Assembly (NCBI GenBank): GCA_016650185.1
Contig: JAENWE010000204.1
Span: forward strand, 1 to 10,006
Reading direction: 5' to 3'
Source of the DNA: Vicinamibacteria bacterium
GTDB taxonomy: Bacteria; Acidobacteriota; Vicinamibacteria; Fen-336; JAGNNV01
DNA: 10,006 nucleotides
Part shown: positions 1 through 6,529 of the stretch, one piece after another
Position numbering within the stretch: the stretch's first letter is position 1
Layout: every line of letters begins with the position of its first letter
Notes under the pieces: generated by a model
Database searches by the model: none
The model's input: only the letters and a program-made list of their open reading frames with translations
Told to the model about the DNA's origin: nothing
Program-made: the position numbers and the translations under genes

Positions 1-193
1 AGACCTGGCCGCGCTGTTTCGGAGGGAAGGGTTTGCCCTGCGCGCGAGGCGACCCCAGTTCTTCTGGCCCATGGCTCTCCACCGCGCGCTGAAGACTCCC
101 CTCCTCTCCCGCGCCCTGGAAGGCGTGGCCGCCGGGCTCGGACTGCGGACTCTGTTGGGATCTCCGGTGATTGCGAGGTTCGACCGTGTCTGA
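1..193 (+). CDS. C-terminal end of a probable class I SAM-dependent methyltransferase (5' part outside window)
   Basis: An open frame enters from the left edge (first full codon at base 2) and stops at TGA 191-193, leaving about 63 residues. It begins DLAALFRREGFALRAR and ends LLGSPVIARFDRV. A '(R)xGF' strand, then a helical Pro/Leu-rich stretch, then a final 'LLGSpvi' beta strand is how many Methyltransf_11-type proteins finish, so I infer the tail of a small-molecule or glycan methyltransferase. No catalytic motif lies in the window, so the assignment rests on end-of-domain resemblance only. The stop overlaps the GTG start of the next gene by eight bases, pointing to a shared operon and coupled translation. 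It could instead be the end of another Rossmann-like protein. Confidence 0.5.
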   Translation, partial: DLAALFRREGFALRARRPQFFWPMALHRALKTPLLSRALEGVAAGLGLRTLLGSPVIARFDRV

Positions 194-956
194 ATCGTGG
201 GCCCTCAAGCTCTACTCGAAATCGCCCTTGAAGCGCGACAAGGTCAAAGCCCTTCTCTCCGTTCTGGGGAACGTCGAAGGAAAGCGTTGCCTGGATCTGG
301 GATCGGACAACGGCGTGGTCAGCCAGTTGCTTCGCCAAGAAGGCGGCTCGTGGGCCTCGGGCGACCTCACCCTTGAAACCGTGGAAGCCATCCGGGCGCT
401 GGTCAAGACGGACGTTCACCGGGTCAGGGAGACGGAGTTGCCTTTCGGGAACGAGGAGTTCGATGTGGTGGTCATCGCCGACATGATCGAGCACATTGAG
501 GATGAAGGCTCTTTCGTAGCCGAGCTCGCGCGCATCCTCAAACCCGGCGGGCGTCTGGTGGTCAACACGCCCCACGCTCGCAACACTCTCCTCCGTCGCG
601 TGCGGCTCCGGCTCGGCCAGACGGATGAAAAACACGGCCATGTTCGCGCGGGGTACACCCGTGAATCCCTCAGCGCCCTGCTTCGGAGCCGATTCGAGGT
701 GGGAGAAGCCAGGACGTACACCAAGGCTTTTTCGGAAACGATCGATACCGCGATGCAGTGGGGCCTCGAAAGCCTGGGCAAGAAGGGTTCGAAGAAAGGG
801 GTCGTGGTGACCGACGGCGACCTCCGCCAGCACGCCAGGATGTTCACTGCTTATCGCGCGGTGTTCCCGTTCGTCTGGCTTTTCTCGCGGCTCGACGCTC
901 TGCTTCCCCTGAACGACGGGTATCGTCTGCTCATGGTGGCCCGGAAACCGTCATGA
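186..956 (+). CDS. Class I SAM-dependent methyltransferase (Methyltransf_11 type)
   Basis: This 256-residue cytoplasmic protein should transfer a methyl group from S-adenosylmethionine; the acceptor is unknown. Visible motifs are motif I CLDLGSDNGV (residues 35-44), the acidic residue ending strand 2 (Asp60 in SGDL), the strand-4 region FDVVVIADMIEHIED (92-106), and post-motif LKPGGRLVVNTPH (118-130). A HGHVRAGYT segment (150-158) is followed by a long, partly hydrophobic C-terminal extension ending in LNDGYRLLMVARK. I chose GTG 186 because GAGG at 175-178 sits seven bases upstream; a TTG at 171 is in frame but less well placed. The gene overlaps the stop of the upstream gene and overlaps the next gene by ATGA, so the three probably form an operon. 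Two adjacent methyltransferase-like genes may hint at a natural-product or cell-envelope modification locus to the left, which is inference. Confidence 0.85.
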   Translation: MSESWALKLYSKSPLKRDKVKALLSVLGNVEGKRCLDLGSDNGVVSQLLRQEGGSWASGDLTLETVEAIRALVKTDVHRVRETELPFGNEEFDVVVIADMIEHIEDEGSFVAELARILKPGGRLVVNTPHARNTLLRRVRLRLGQTDEKHGHVRAGYTRESLSALLRSRFEVGEARTYTKAFSETIDTAMQWGLESLGKKGSKKGVVVTDGDLRQHARMFTAYRAVFPFVWLFSRLDALLPLNDGYRLLMVARKPS

Positions 957-1447
957 GCGATTCAAGCGCGCTCGAAATTCGGATCGCTACTATCGAGGAC
1001 GCTCCGCAAATCCTGGTCTTCATCAAGCGCCTGGCTGAGTACGAGCGGCTCTCCGATGCAGTCGTGGCGACCGAGGAAGGCTTGCGGCAGTCATTGTTCG
1101 GCCAGCGAGCCTACGCCGAGTGCATCCTGGCGATCTGGAACGGACAACCCGCGGGTTTCGCTCTCTTCTTCCACAATTTTTCGACCTTCCTGGGCCGTCC
1201 GGGCGTCTATCTCGAAGACCTCTTCGTGGAACCCGAACTGCGAGGTAAGGGTGTCGGCCGGGCCCTGCTCACGCATCTGGCGAAGATCGCCACCGATCGA
1301 AACTGCGGCCGACTCGAGTGGTCGGTCCTGGACTGGAACGAGTCGGCGATCGGCTTCTACCAGTCGATCGGGGCTGAGCCGCTCGACGATTGGAGGATCT
1401 TCCGCCTGAAAGGCGACGCCCTGACCCGACTCGCCTCCTCGAACTGA
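953..1447 (+). CDS. GNAT-family N-acetyltransferase, spermidine/spermine acetyltransferase-like
   Basis: This 164-residue protein is a single GNAT domain that transfers acetyl from acetyl-CoA to an amine. The pyrophosphate-binding loop is RGKGVG (97-102), preceded by VYLEDLFVEPELR. The C-terminal part has the WNESAIGFY motif (128-136), whose Tyr136 matches the general-acid tyrosine of the family, then IGAEPLDDWRIFRL. The order 'YLEDLFV...RGxGxG...WNxxxxxFYxxxGA...WRxFRL' closely parallels eukaryotic spermidine/spermine N1-acetyltransferase, so a polyamine or other small-amine substrate is plausible but unproven. ATG 953 was chosen because it gives the classic four-base ATGA overlap with the methyltransferase and an N-terminus (EIRIATIEDAPQI) typical of GNATs; a longer frame exists upstream but only inside the methyltransferase. 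The gene ends 17 bases from the convergent GGDEF gene. Confidence 0.88.
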   Translation: MSDSSALEIRIATIEDAPQILVFIKRLAEYERLSDAVVATEEGLRQSLFGQRAYAECILAIWNGQPAGFALFFHNFSTFLGRPGVYLEDLFVEPELRGKGVGRALLTHLAKIATDRNCGRLEWSVLDWNESAIGFYQSIGAEPLDDWRIFRLKGDALTRLASSN

Positions 1448-1464
1448 CCGCGATACCTTGGACT

Positions 1465-2907
1465 CTACCGTCCGGACTTGCGGAGGGCCTTGTCCTCGTA
1501 CATCCGCTGGTCCGCCAGCCGGATGAGATCGGGCTTGTTCTTCGCCTCATCAGGGTAGGTGGCGATGCCGATCGACGCGCCGATACTCGCGTTGATGCCC
1601 TCTTCCTGAAGGAACGTGTGCCCCTCGATCAGTTCCCGGAACTTCTCGCCCAAAACCCTTGCCGCCGGGCCGTCGGTCTGGGGCAGGATGATGACGAACT
1701 CATCGCCCCCGTAGCGCGCCGGATAGTCGGTCTCCCGCACCGCGGTGCGAAGGAGGAAGCCCACTTCGCGAAGGGCATGCGAACCTCGGAGATGGCCATG
1801 GACGTCATTGATCGGTTTGAAGTGATCGAGGTCGATGAACGCGATCGAGACCTGGCTCTTGTACCGGTCCGAAAACTTGATTTCTCGTTCCATCATCTGG
1901 TGGAAGAAACGATGGTTGAAGAGCGGCGTGACCTCGTCGGTGATCGATAGGTCGCGCATCCTCTGCATCAGGTGCACGTTGTCGAAGGCCAGGGCGAGGT
2001 GGGAGATCAGGGGCTGAAGCCGCACCATGGTCTCCGCCTCGAACCCTTCGGCCTGCTTGGAACCAAGAGCCACCACACCCAGAGACTTGCCTCTGGCCAC
2101 GAGAGGAAGGATGACGTACGACCGGATCCCATCCTCCAGCAACTTCATGTCCTCGATGAAGCGATGAGAGTGGAGGATGTCCCGCTGAAGAATGGCCTTT
2201 CCTCCGAGGATGGCCTGCCCCAGGCCGCTGCCCACCAGTGGTATCACGCCACCCATGCCCCAGTTTTCATCGGGAGGGTGGGTGACGAGTTCCACATAGT
2301 CCCCGCCGTCGTTCACGAAACCGCAGGCGAGGCGGTCAAAGTCGAAAAGCCCGCGCATCTCCTCGGCAAAGGGTCCGACCACCGCGGCGAGATCTGCGCC
2401 TGAAGTGAGAGCGGTGGTGAGGCGATTCAGTCTCTCCAGCCGGTGGGCGGCGGTGCGCATTTCCGAATAGCGGCGGCTGGCATCCAGTCCGGAGCCGACC
2501 AGCCGGCCCAGCGCGGAGAGGAAGGGCTGCGGTGGCCGCGCGGCATCGAGGACCGAGAACACGAGCACGCCAAACGTTTCCTCCAACCCCGTCAGTGGCG
2601 TGGCGGCGAGCCAGCCTTCGCCCTGACTCTCCACCACCGCCTGGCCAGTCTCGAGACAGAGTCGGGCCAGGGTGAAATGAGCAAGTCGCGTGGTTTCGTC
2701 CAAACTGCCGTACTCGGCGACGGCGGCGAGACCGGAGAGTCCGTGGAGCAAACCAACACCTTGGGATGCGCGCAACGACTCGACCAGGGTCTTCAGGCAG
2801 CGCGTCAGCGTATCGGCCTCGTCCCGATCGGCGGAAAGGCTGTGGGCGACCGCACCAAGGGCGTCGAAGAAGATGGGTGACGTGAACGAAGGATCGAAAG
2901 TCGACAT
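1465..2907 (-). CDS. GAF-GGDEF nucleotide cyclase with the Hypr-type Asp-to-Ser change (c-di-GMP or 3',3'-cGAMP synthase)
   Basis: This is a 480-residue soluble signalling protein. Residues about 20-145 look like a degenerate GAF domain, about 155-312 a clearer GAF sensor (DFDRLACGFV, IRSYVILPLVARGKSLGVVALGS), and about 318-476 the GGDEF domain. Catalytic features are intact: metal-binding Asp359 in FIDLDHFK, Asn367 in IND, and GGDEF at 400-404. RETD at 391-394 lies five residues before GGDEF and fits the product-inhibition I-site. In the loop NDVHGHLRGS, Ser376 stands nine residues after Asn367, where PleD and most diguanylate cyclases have the Asp that contacts guanine. The same change is the hallmark of Hypr GGDEF enzymes that make cyclic AMP-GMP. 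Product is therefore uncertain. No transmembrane segment is seen. The start codon has only a weak ribosome site, and the gene lies 29 bases after the GlpD-like gene, probably co-transcribed. Confidence 0.93.
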   Translation of the reverse strand: MSTFDPSFTSPIFFDALGAVAHSLSADRDEADTLTRCLKTLVESLRASQGVGLLHGLSGLAAVAEYGSLDETTRLAHFTLARLCLETGQAVVESQGEGWLAATPLTGLEETFGVLVFSVLDAARPPQPFLSALGRLVGSGLDASRRYSEMRTAAHRLERLNRLTTALTSGADLAAVVGPFAEEMRGLFDFDRLACGFVNDGGDYVELVTHPPDENWGMGGVIPLVGSGLGQAILGGKAILQRDILHSHRFIEDMKLLEDGIRSYVILPLVARGKSLGVVALGSKQAEGFEAETMVRLQPLISHLALAFDNVHLMQRMRDLSITDEVTPLFNHRFFHQMMEREIKFSDRYKSQVSIAFIDLDHFKPINDVHGHLRGSHALREVGFLLRTAVRETDYPARYGGDEFVIILPQTDGPAARVLGEKFRELIEGHTFLQEEGINASIGASIGIATYPDEAKNKPDLIRLADQRMYEDKALRKSGR

Positions 2908-2936
2908 AGTCTGTGGCCAGCCGGGGATATCCGATC

Positions 2937-4262
2937 TTAAGCCACCCTGAAGGCCTCTGGCGCAACCGCCTCTCCTAAGGCGCCCTCCGGCAAACGACCC
3001 CGCACCGCATCCGACCGGCTAAGCGCCATTTCATCCTCTTCCGCGCTCCGGAGTCGGTCTACGAGCGTCCCACTGAGGGGCCGGGCCATCACCAGACGAC
3101 GGTGGGAGGACACGGAGGGCGGCAGCGCTCGAGAAAGAACCCGGCCGACCTGGTCAATCGCCGCCTGAGCGGTGACGCGCGCGGTTGTGTACTTGGCGGT
3201 GAGAATCGACAGGAGTCGGGGGTTCTGGTGGGCAATCAGGCGCGAGCGATAGATCGGTTCTCCGTCCGGCCCTCCAGGAACGTGACCGGCGTGGACAACC
3301 TTGACCTGATCGTCCTGGATCTTCGCCAGAGGGAAGGCTCTCCGGCCGGCTTCGAGGAGGTCGTGGACCAGGCTTTCAAGAGACGCCGTCCCGTCGTCGT
3401 AGAGGGTGCCCAGAATCGAGCGTCCGAGCCAGGGGGCGAGAAAGAGATATCGATCTTGGTCCCGAGCCCCCACGGCCAGGGAAGGACTGAGATCGCTGCC
3501 CAGGACGACGTTCACACCGCGGATCAAGGGCGGGGACCCACAGGTCTCGCCAAATACGCCTGAGACCGCTTCGATCTGGGCGCCAGAAGCGTTGACGATG
3601 GATCGAGCACGAACGACGAGCGAGCCCTCTTTGGCGACATCCGTGGCCTTGATCTCAAAGCCGGTGGTGGTCGAAACGCTGCTCTCGATCCGGCAGTGGT
3701 TCACGATCACGGCAGACTCCTCGGCAGCCGCGTGCAAGAGGCTGAGCAAGAGTCTCTCCGTGTGTGTGATCTGCGCATCCTGCCAGAGGAAGGCCCTTCC
3801 CTCTGGCAGAGCCTTCGTCCAGAGCGAGGCCGCCTCGGCCCGGCCGACGACCCGGGAAATGCCAATGGCCCGATCGGCGGGGAGGTAGTCGTTCCGATCA
3901 ATGGACAAGACGTCGTTGACGATTCCTCCAAGAAAGAACCTGAGCCGGTCGAGGAAGCCGTTGACCGGAATGGCGAAAGTCAACGGACGTACGATTTCAG
4001 GAGCGACGCGGAGCAGGGCCCGGCGCTCCCTCATCGACTCCCGGAAGCCCGCGATGTCCAGCCGTTGAAGATGCCGAAGACCCCCGTGAGCGGTCTTCAG
4101 GGAAGACCAACTGCTCGCCTGACCGAAATCGTCCAGCTCGATCAGGGCGGCCGCAAGGCCCCGGGAGGCAGCTTCCCAGACCGTCCAGGCGCCCGCGATG
4201 CCGCCGCCGATCACCAGCACGTCATGTTCGCGTGCTTGGAGGGCGGCTAGGTCGCGTTTCAT
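2937..4262 (-). CDS. GlpD-like FAD-dependent glycerol-3-phosphate dehydrogenase/oxidoreductase with short C-terminus
   Basis: This 441-residue protein has a DAO-type FAD fold: the GGGIAG dinucleotide loop (19-24) after HDVLVI, Glu42 at the end of strand 2 to bind the adenine ribose, and the GlpD-type signature SSLKTAHGGLRHLQ (53-66), followed by MRERRALLRVAPEIVRPL. Later it has NASGAQIEAV (224-233), FLAPWLGRSILGT (274-286) and a TAKYTTAR segment (355-362) matching the 'GGKLTTYR' FAD-binding region of GlpD. GlpD oxidises glycerol-3-phosphate to dihydroxyacetone phosphate and passes electrons to quinone. The usual proteins are around 500 residues or more. Here the C-terminal domain is reduced to roughly 80 residues, with only an EEDEMALSRSDAV remnant of the family's end motif. 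Family membership is firm but the substrate is less sure. It is probably the first gene of a two-gene operon with the GGDEF gene. Confidence 0.8.
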   Translation of the reverse strand: MKRDLAALQAREHDVLVIGGGIAGAWTVWEAASRGLAAALIELDDFGQASSWSSLKTAHGGLRHLQRLDIAGFRESMRERRALLRVAPEIVRPLTFAIPVNGFLDRLRFFLGGIVNDVLSIDRNDYLPADRAIGISRVVGRAEAASLWTKALPEGRAFLWQDAQITHTERLLLSLLHAAAEESAVIVNHCRIESSVSTTTGFEIKATDVAKEGSLVVRARSIVNASGAQIEAVSGVFGETCGSPPLIRGVNVVLGSDLSPSLAVGARDQDRYLFLAPWLGRSILGTLYDDGTASLESLVHDLLEAGRRAFPLAKIQDDQVKVVHAGHVPGGPDGEPIYRSRLIAHQNPRLLSILTAKYTTARVTAQAAIDQVGRVLSRALPPSVSSHRRLVMARPLSGTLVDRLRSAEEDEMALSRSDAVRGRLPEGALGEAVAPEAFRVA

Positions 4263-4290
4263 GGGCCGTCCAGAGCTTAGCCCTCCCCGA

Positions 4291-4318
4291 TTGACCGGCG
4301 GGCTCCGGCGGGCATAGC
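4291..4318 (+). promoter_or_regulatory. Possible sigma70-type promoter for the threonine aldolase gene
   Basis: TTGACC at 4291-4296 matches five of six bases of a -35 box. CATAGC at 4313-4318, after a 16-base spacer, is a weak -10 candidate with three of six matches. A transcript would start about base 4325, almost at the ATG, so the mRNA would be leaderless or nearly so. That agrees with the lack of a Shine-Dalgarno sequence before the start. The -10 match is poor, so this is tentative. Confidence 0.3.
4295..4313. repeat. Nine-base direct repeat CCGGCGGGC x2 with ten-base period, between divergent genes
   Basis: CCGGCGGGC occurs perfectly at 4295-4303 and again at 4305-4313, separated by a single T. 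The ten-base period places both copies on the same face of the helix, as in some direct-repeat operators. It lies in the 65-base gap between the GlpD-like gene (minus) and threonine aldolase (plus), and between the candidate -35 and -10 boxes. In GC-rich DNA such a repeat can arise by chance, so an operator role is only a possibility. Confidence 0.3.
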
Positions 4319-4327
4319 GTGCCTTCC

Positions 4328-5368
4328 ATGAACCGAACCATCGACCTGCGCTCGGATACGGTGACCCAACCCACGGAGGCCATGAGGAAGGCCATGGCGG
4401 AAGCGGATGTGGGCGACGATGTTTTTGGGGAAGACCGAACCGCGGTCCGGCTGCAGGAACGAGTGGCCTCGACGCTCGGTTTCGAGGCCGCGATCTTCAT
4501 GCCCACCGGCGTGATGTCGAACGAAGTCGCCATCCGCCTGTGGACACGCCCCGGCGACGAGGTGCTCTGCGACGCCCATTCGCACGTGGTCGATTACGAG
4601 CTTTCGGGCATGGCCGCTCTTTCCGGGGTCATGCCTCGTCCGGTGGTGACCGGGCGAGGTCACGTCACCGCGCGGGACGTCGAGACGGCCAGACGGCCGC
4701 GTTCCTACTATCGGTCGGAAGTGACCCTTCTGATTCTCGAAAACACGCATAATCTCGCGGGCGGAACCGTGACCACGGCCGCCGATATGCAGGCCAGTAT
4801 CACCATGGCGCATGAGCTTGGACTGAAGGTTCACGTGGACGGAGCCCGACTCTGGAACGCCGCCATCGCCCTGGGATGCGACCTCAAAGAGCTGGTCCAG
4901 GGCGCGGACTCCGCCATGGTGACGCTGTCGAAGGGTCTGTGCGCCCCGGTCGGATCGATCCTGTGCTCCAACCGCGCCGCCATCGAGAGCGCCCGGCGGA
5001 TCCGGAAACAACTCGGTGGAGGCATGCGTCAGATCGGCCACCTTGCCGCTGCCGGTCTCGTCGCGGTAGAGACCATGGTGGCGCGCCTCGCCGAAGATCA
5101 CGCGAAGGCGCAACGCCTGGCCGAGATCACCTCAGGGGCCCGAGGAGCAAGCGTGGTCCGCCCCGACACGAATATTCTCTTCGTCAACTTCGATTCGCCG
5201 GTGGCCCAGAGAGTCGGCGATCATCTCCAGGCCTCGGGAGTTCGCGCGTCCGTCATGACCGAATCGGCTCTCCGGTTCGTGACCCATCGCGATGTCAGCT
5301 TGGCCGAATGCGAGTTCGCCGGATCGGCGTTGGTGGAGGCGGCGGGCGCGGTGATCGAAGCCCTCTAA
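4328..5368 (+). CDS. Low-specificity threonine aldolase (beta-eliminating lyase family, PLP-dependent)
   Basis: This 346-residue cytoplasmic enzyme should cleave L-threonine or L-allo-threonine to glycine and acetaldehyde. It opens with the family signature IDLRSDTVTQPTEAM and has VGDDVFGED (28-36), the cofactor-stacking His in CDAHSHV (81-87), HVDGAR with the PLP-nitrogen Asp171, and the Schiff-base Lys202 in LSKGLCAPVGS (200-210). GGGMRQ (230-235) supplies the conserved arginine. Length and motif order are those of the complete family. ATG 4328 was chosen because the conserved N-terminus starts three residues later; a GTG at 4319 would add three residues without family support. No good Shine-Dalgarno is visible. 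Neighbours are a divergent GlpD-like gene and, 99 bases downstream, a desaturase, so it may be transcribed alone. Related family members act on phenylserine or other beta-hydroxy amino acids, so substrate range is open. Confidence 0.93.
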   Translation: MNRTIDLRSDTVTQPTEAMRKAMAEADVGDDVFGEDRTAVRLQERVASTLGFEAAIFMPTGVMSNEVAIRLWTRPGDEVLCDAHSHVVDYELSGMAALSGVMPRPVVTGRGHVTARDVETARRPRSYYRSEVTLLILENTHNLAGGTVTTAADMQASITMAHELGLKVHVDGARLWNAAIALGCDLKELVQGADSAMVTLSKGLCAPVGSILCSNRAAIESARRIRKQLGGGMRQIGHLAAAGLVAVETMVARLAEDHAKAQRLAEITSGARGASVVRPDTNILFVNFDSPVAQRVGDHLQASGVRASVMTESALRFVTHRDVSLAECEFAGSALVEAAGAVIEAL

Positions 5369-5467
5369 AGCACGCTGATTCAAGACTCTGGGGGCAAGTC
5401 GGCCGGCCCCGGAACTATGACGAAACTGTGACACTCAGCTCCCGGAAAAGCTCTCTAGACTGCCGCT

Positions 5468-6529
5468 ATGTTGGAAAGCGCGCCCCTCACCTCAATGCCC
5501 CACGTTTCCAGCGACCCTGGGGTCCAAAAGCCCGAGATCCGGACGCCGCCCGAGACCCCCCTCCGTCTGATGATCGCGCCTTTCGCTCAGGCTCAGGACT
5601 CGCGCGCCTGGCAGCAAGTGCTATTCACCTTGTCCTTGTTCCTAGGGGGTTGGTCGCTGCTCGCTTGGGCCGTGGTGCATGAGTGGGGCGCGCTTCCCTA
5701 CCTGGTCATCGCGCTCCCGACCGCCGGCTTCTTCGTGCGCCTCTTCATCGTGCAACACGACTGCGGCCACGGATCCTTTCTCAGCCACCATCGCCTCAAT
5801 AATGCGGTCGGCGCGGTGATGGGCGTTATCACCGGTATCCCTTACAGCTACTGGAAAAAGACGCATGCGATTCACCACGCGACCTCCGGGAATCTGGACC
5901 ATCGCGGCATGGGGGATATCGACACCCTCACCGTCCGAGAATACGAGAGTTCGCCACTGTGGCGCCGCCTCGCCTATCGCCTTTATCGCAGCATGCCGGT
6001 GATCCTCGGCCTGGGACCGTTCTATCAGTTCGTGCTCAAGCATCGCCTCCCCTTCGATCTGCCCCTCTCCTATCGGAAGGAATGGAACAGCGTCATCCTC
6101 AACAACGTCGCCCTCACCGCTCTGTTCGGCGGGCTGTGCCTCACGCTGGGCGTGAAGACGGTGCTGCTCACTCACCTTCCGATGGTTCTGATCGCGGGTA
6201 CCGCGGGGGTCTGGCTCTTCTACGTGCAGCACCAGTTTGAAGACACCTATTGGGATCGCGACGGTGCATGGACGGTCGATCAGGCGGCGCTCCGCGGCAG
6301 TTCCTACTACCACCTGCCTCCGGTGCTTCAGTGGTTCAGCGGAAACATCGGCTTCCACCACATCCACCATCTCGCCCTGCGCGTGCCGAACTATCGGCTG
6401 CAGGAATGCTTCGAGTCGAGCCCGCGTCTGCAGCAGACCAAGTGGGTCACGCTGAAGTCCAGCCTCAAGTGCGCCTCCTTGCGCCTATGGGACGAGGACG
6501 CCCGTCTTATGGTCCCGTTCCGGCGGTAG
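5468..6529 (+). CDS. Membrane fatty acid desaturase (three-histidine-box family)
   Basis: This 353-residue integral membrane protein carries all three histidine boxes of the di-iron desaturases: HDCGH (97-101), HAIHH (133-137) and HHIHH (297-301). Hydrophobic segments lie near residues 51-70, 76-95, 111-126, 208-228 and 231-252. The boxes fall on the same side of the membrane under a usual four-helix plan. QHQFEDTYWDRDGAW (254-268) resembles the region before box three in bacterial and cyanobacterial acyl-lipid desaturases, so it probably introduces a double bond into a phospholipid acyl chain. Position specificity (delta-9, delta-12 or other) cannot be read from the sequence. The first 35 or so residues are Pro-rich, not conserved-looking, and lack a good ribosome site, so the true start could be further in. 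No ferredoxin or reductase partner is adjacent. The last 45 bases overlap the convergent DUF72 gene. Confidence 0.92.
   Translation: MLESAPLTSMPHVSSDPGVQKPEIRTPPETPLRLMIAPFAQAQDSRAWQQVLFTLSLFLGGWSLLAWAVVHEWGALPYLVIALPTAGFFVRLFIVQHDCGHGSFLSHHRLNNAVGAVMGVITGIPYSYWKKTHAIHHATSGNLDHRGMGDIDTLTVREYESSPLWRRLAYRLYRSMPVILGLGPFYQFVLKHRLPFDLPLSYRKEWNSVILNNVALTALFGGLCLTLGVKTVLLTHLPMVLIAGTAGVWLFYVQHQFEDTYWDRDGAWTVDQAALRGSSYYHLPPVLQWFSGNIGFHHIHHLALRVPNYRLQECFESSPRLQQTKWVTLKSSLKCASLRLWDEDARLMVPFRR

Noticed and set aside
416..847. Long minus-strand open frame opposite the methyltransferase
   Set aside because: It is the antisense shadow of a well-supported gene in GC-rich DNA, and its Arg/Ser-rich product shows no domain.
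758..952. N-terminal extension of the acetyltransferase
   Set aside because: The added Arg/Pro-rich sequence is methyltransferase DNA in another frame. ATG 953 gives the ATGA overlap and a normal GNAT start.
4277..5113. 278-codon minus-strand open frame opposite threonine aldolase
   Set aside because: The aldolase on the plus strand has every family motif. The antisense product is a composition artefact.
5390..5410. GGGGC/GCCCC stem after the threonine aldolase gene as an intrinsic terminator
   Set aside because: The stem is only five bases with a ten-base GC-rich loop and no T-run, so it is too weak to call.
5428..5461. GTGACA and TAGACT as a promoter for the desaturase gene
   Set aside because: The boxes are 22 bases apart, well outside the usual 16-18, and no other -10 fits.
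5642..6370. 242-codon minus-strand open frame opposite the desaturase
   Set aside because: Its codons mirror the histidine-box gene on the plus strand. The product is rich in His, Glu and Val with no recognisable motif.
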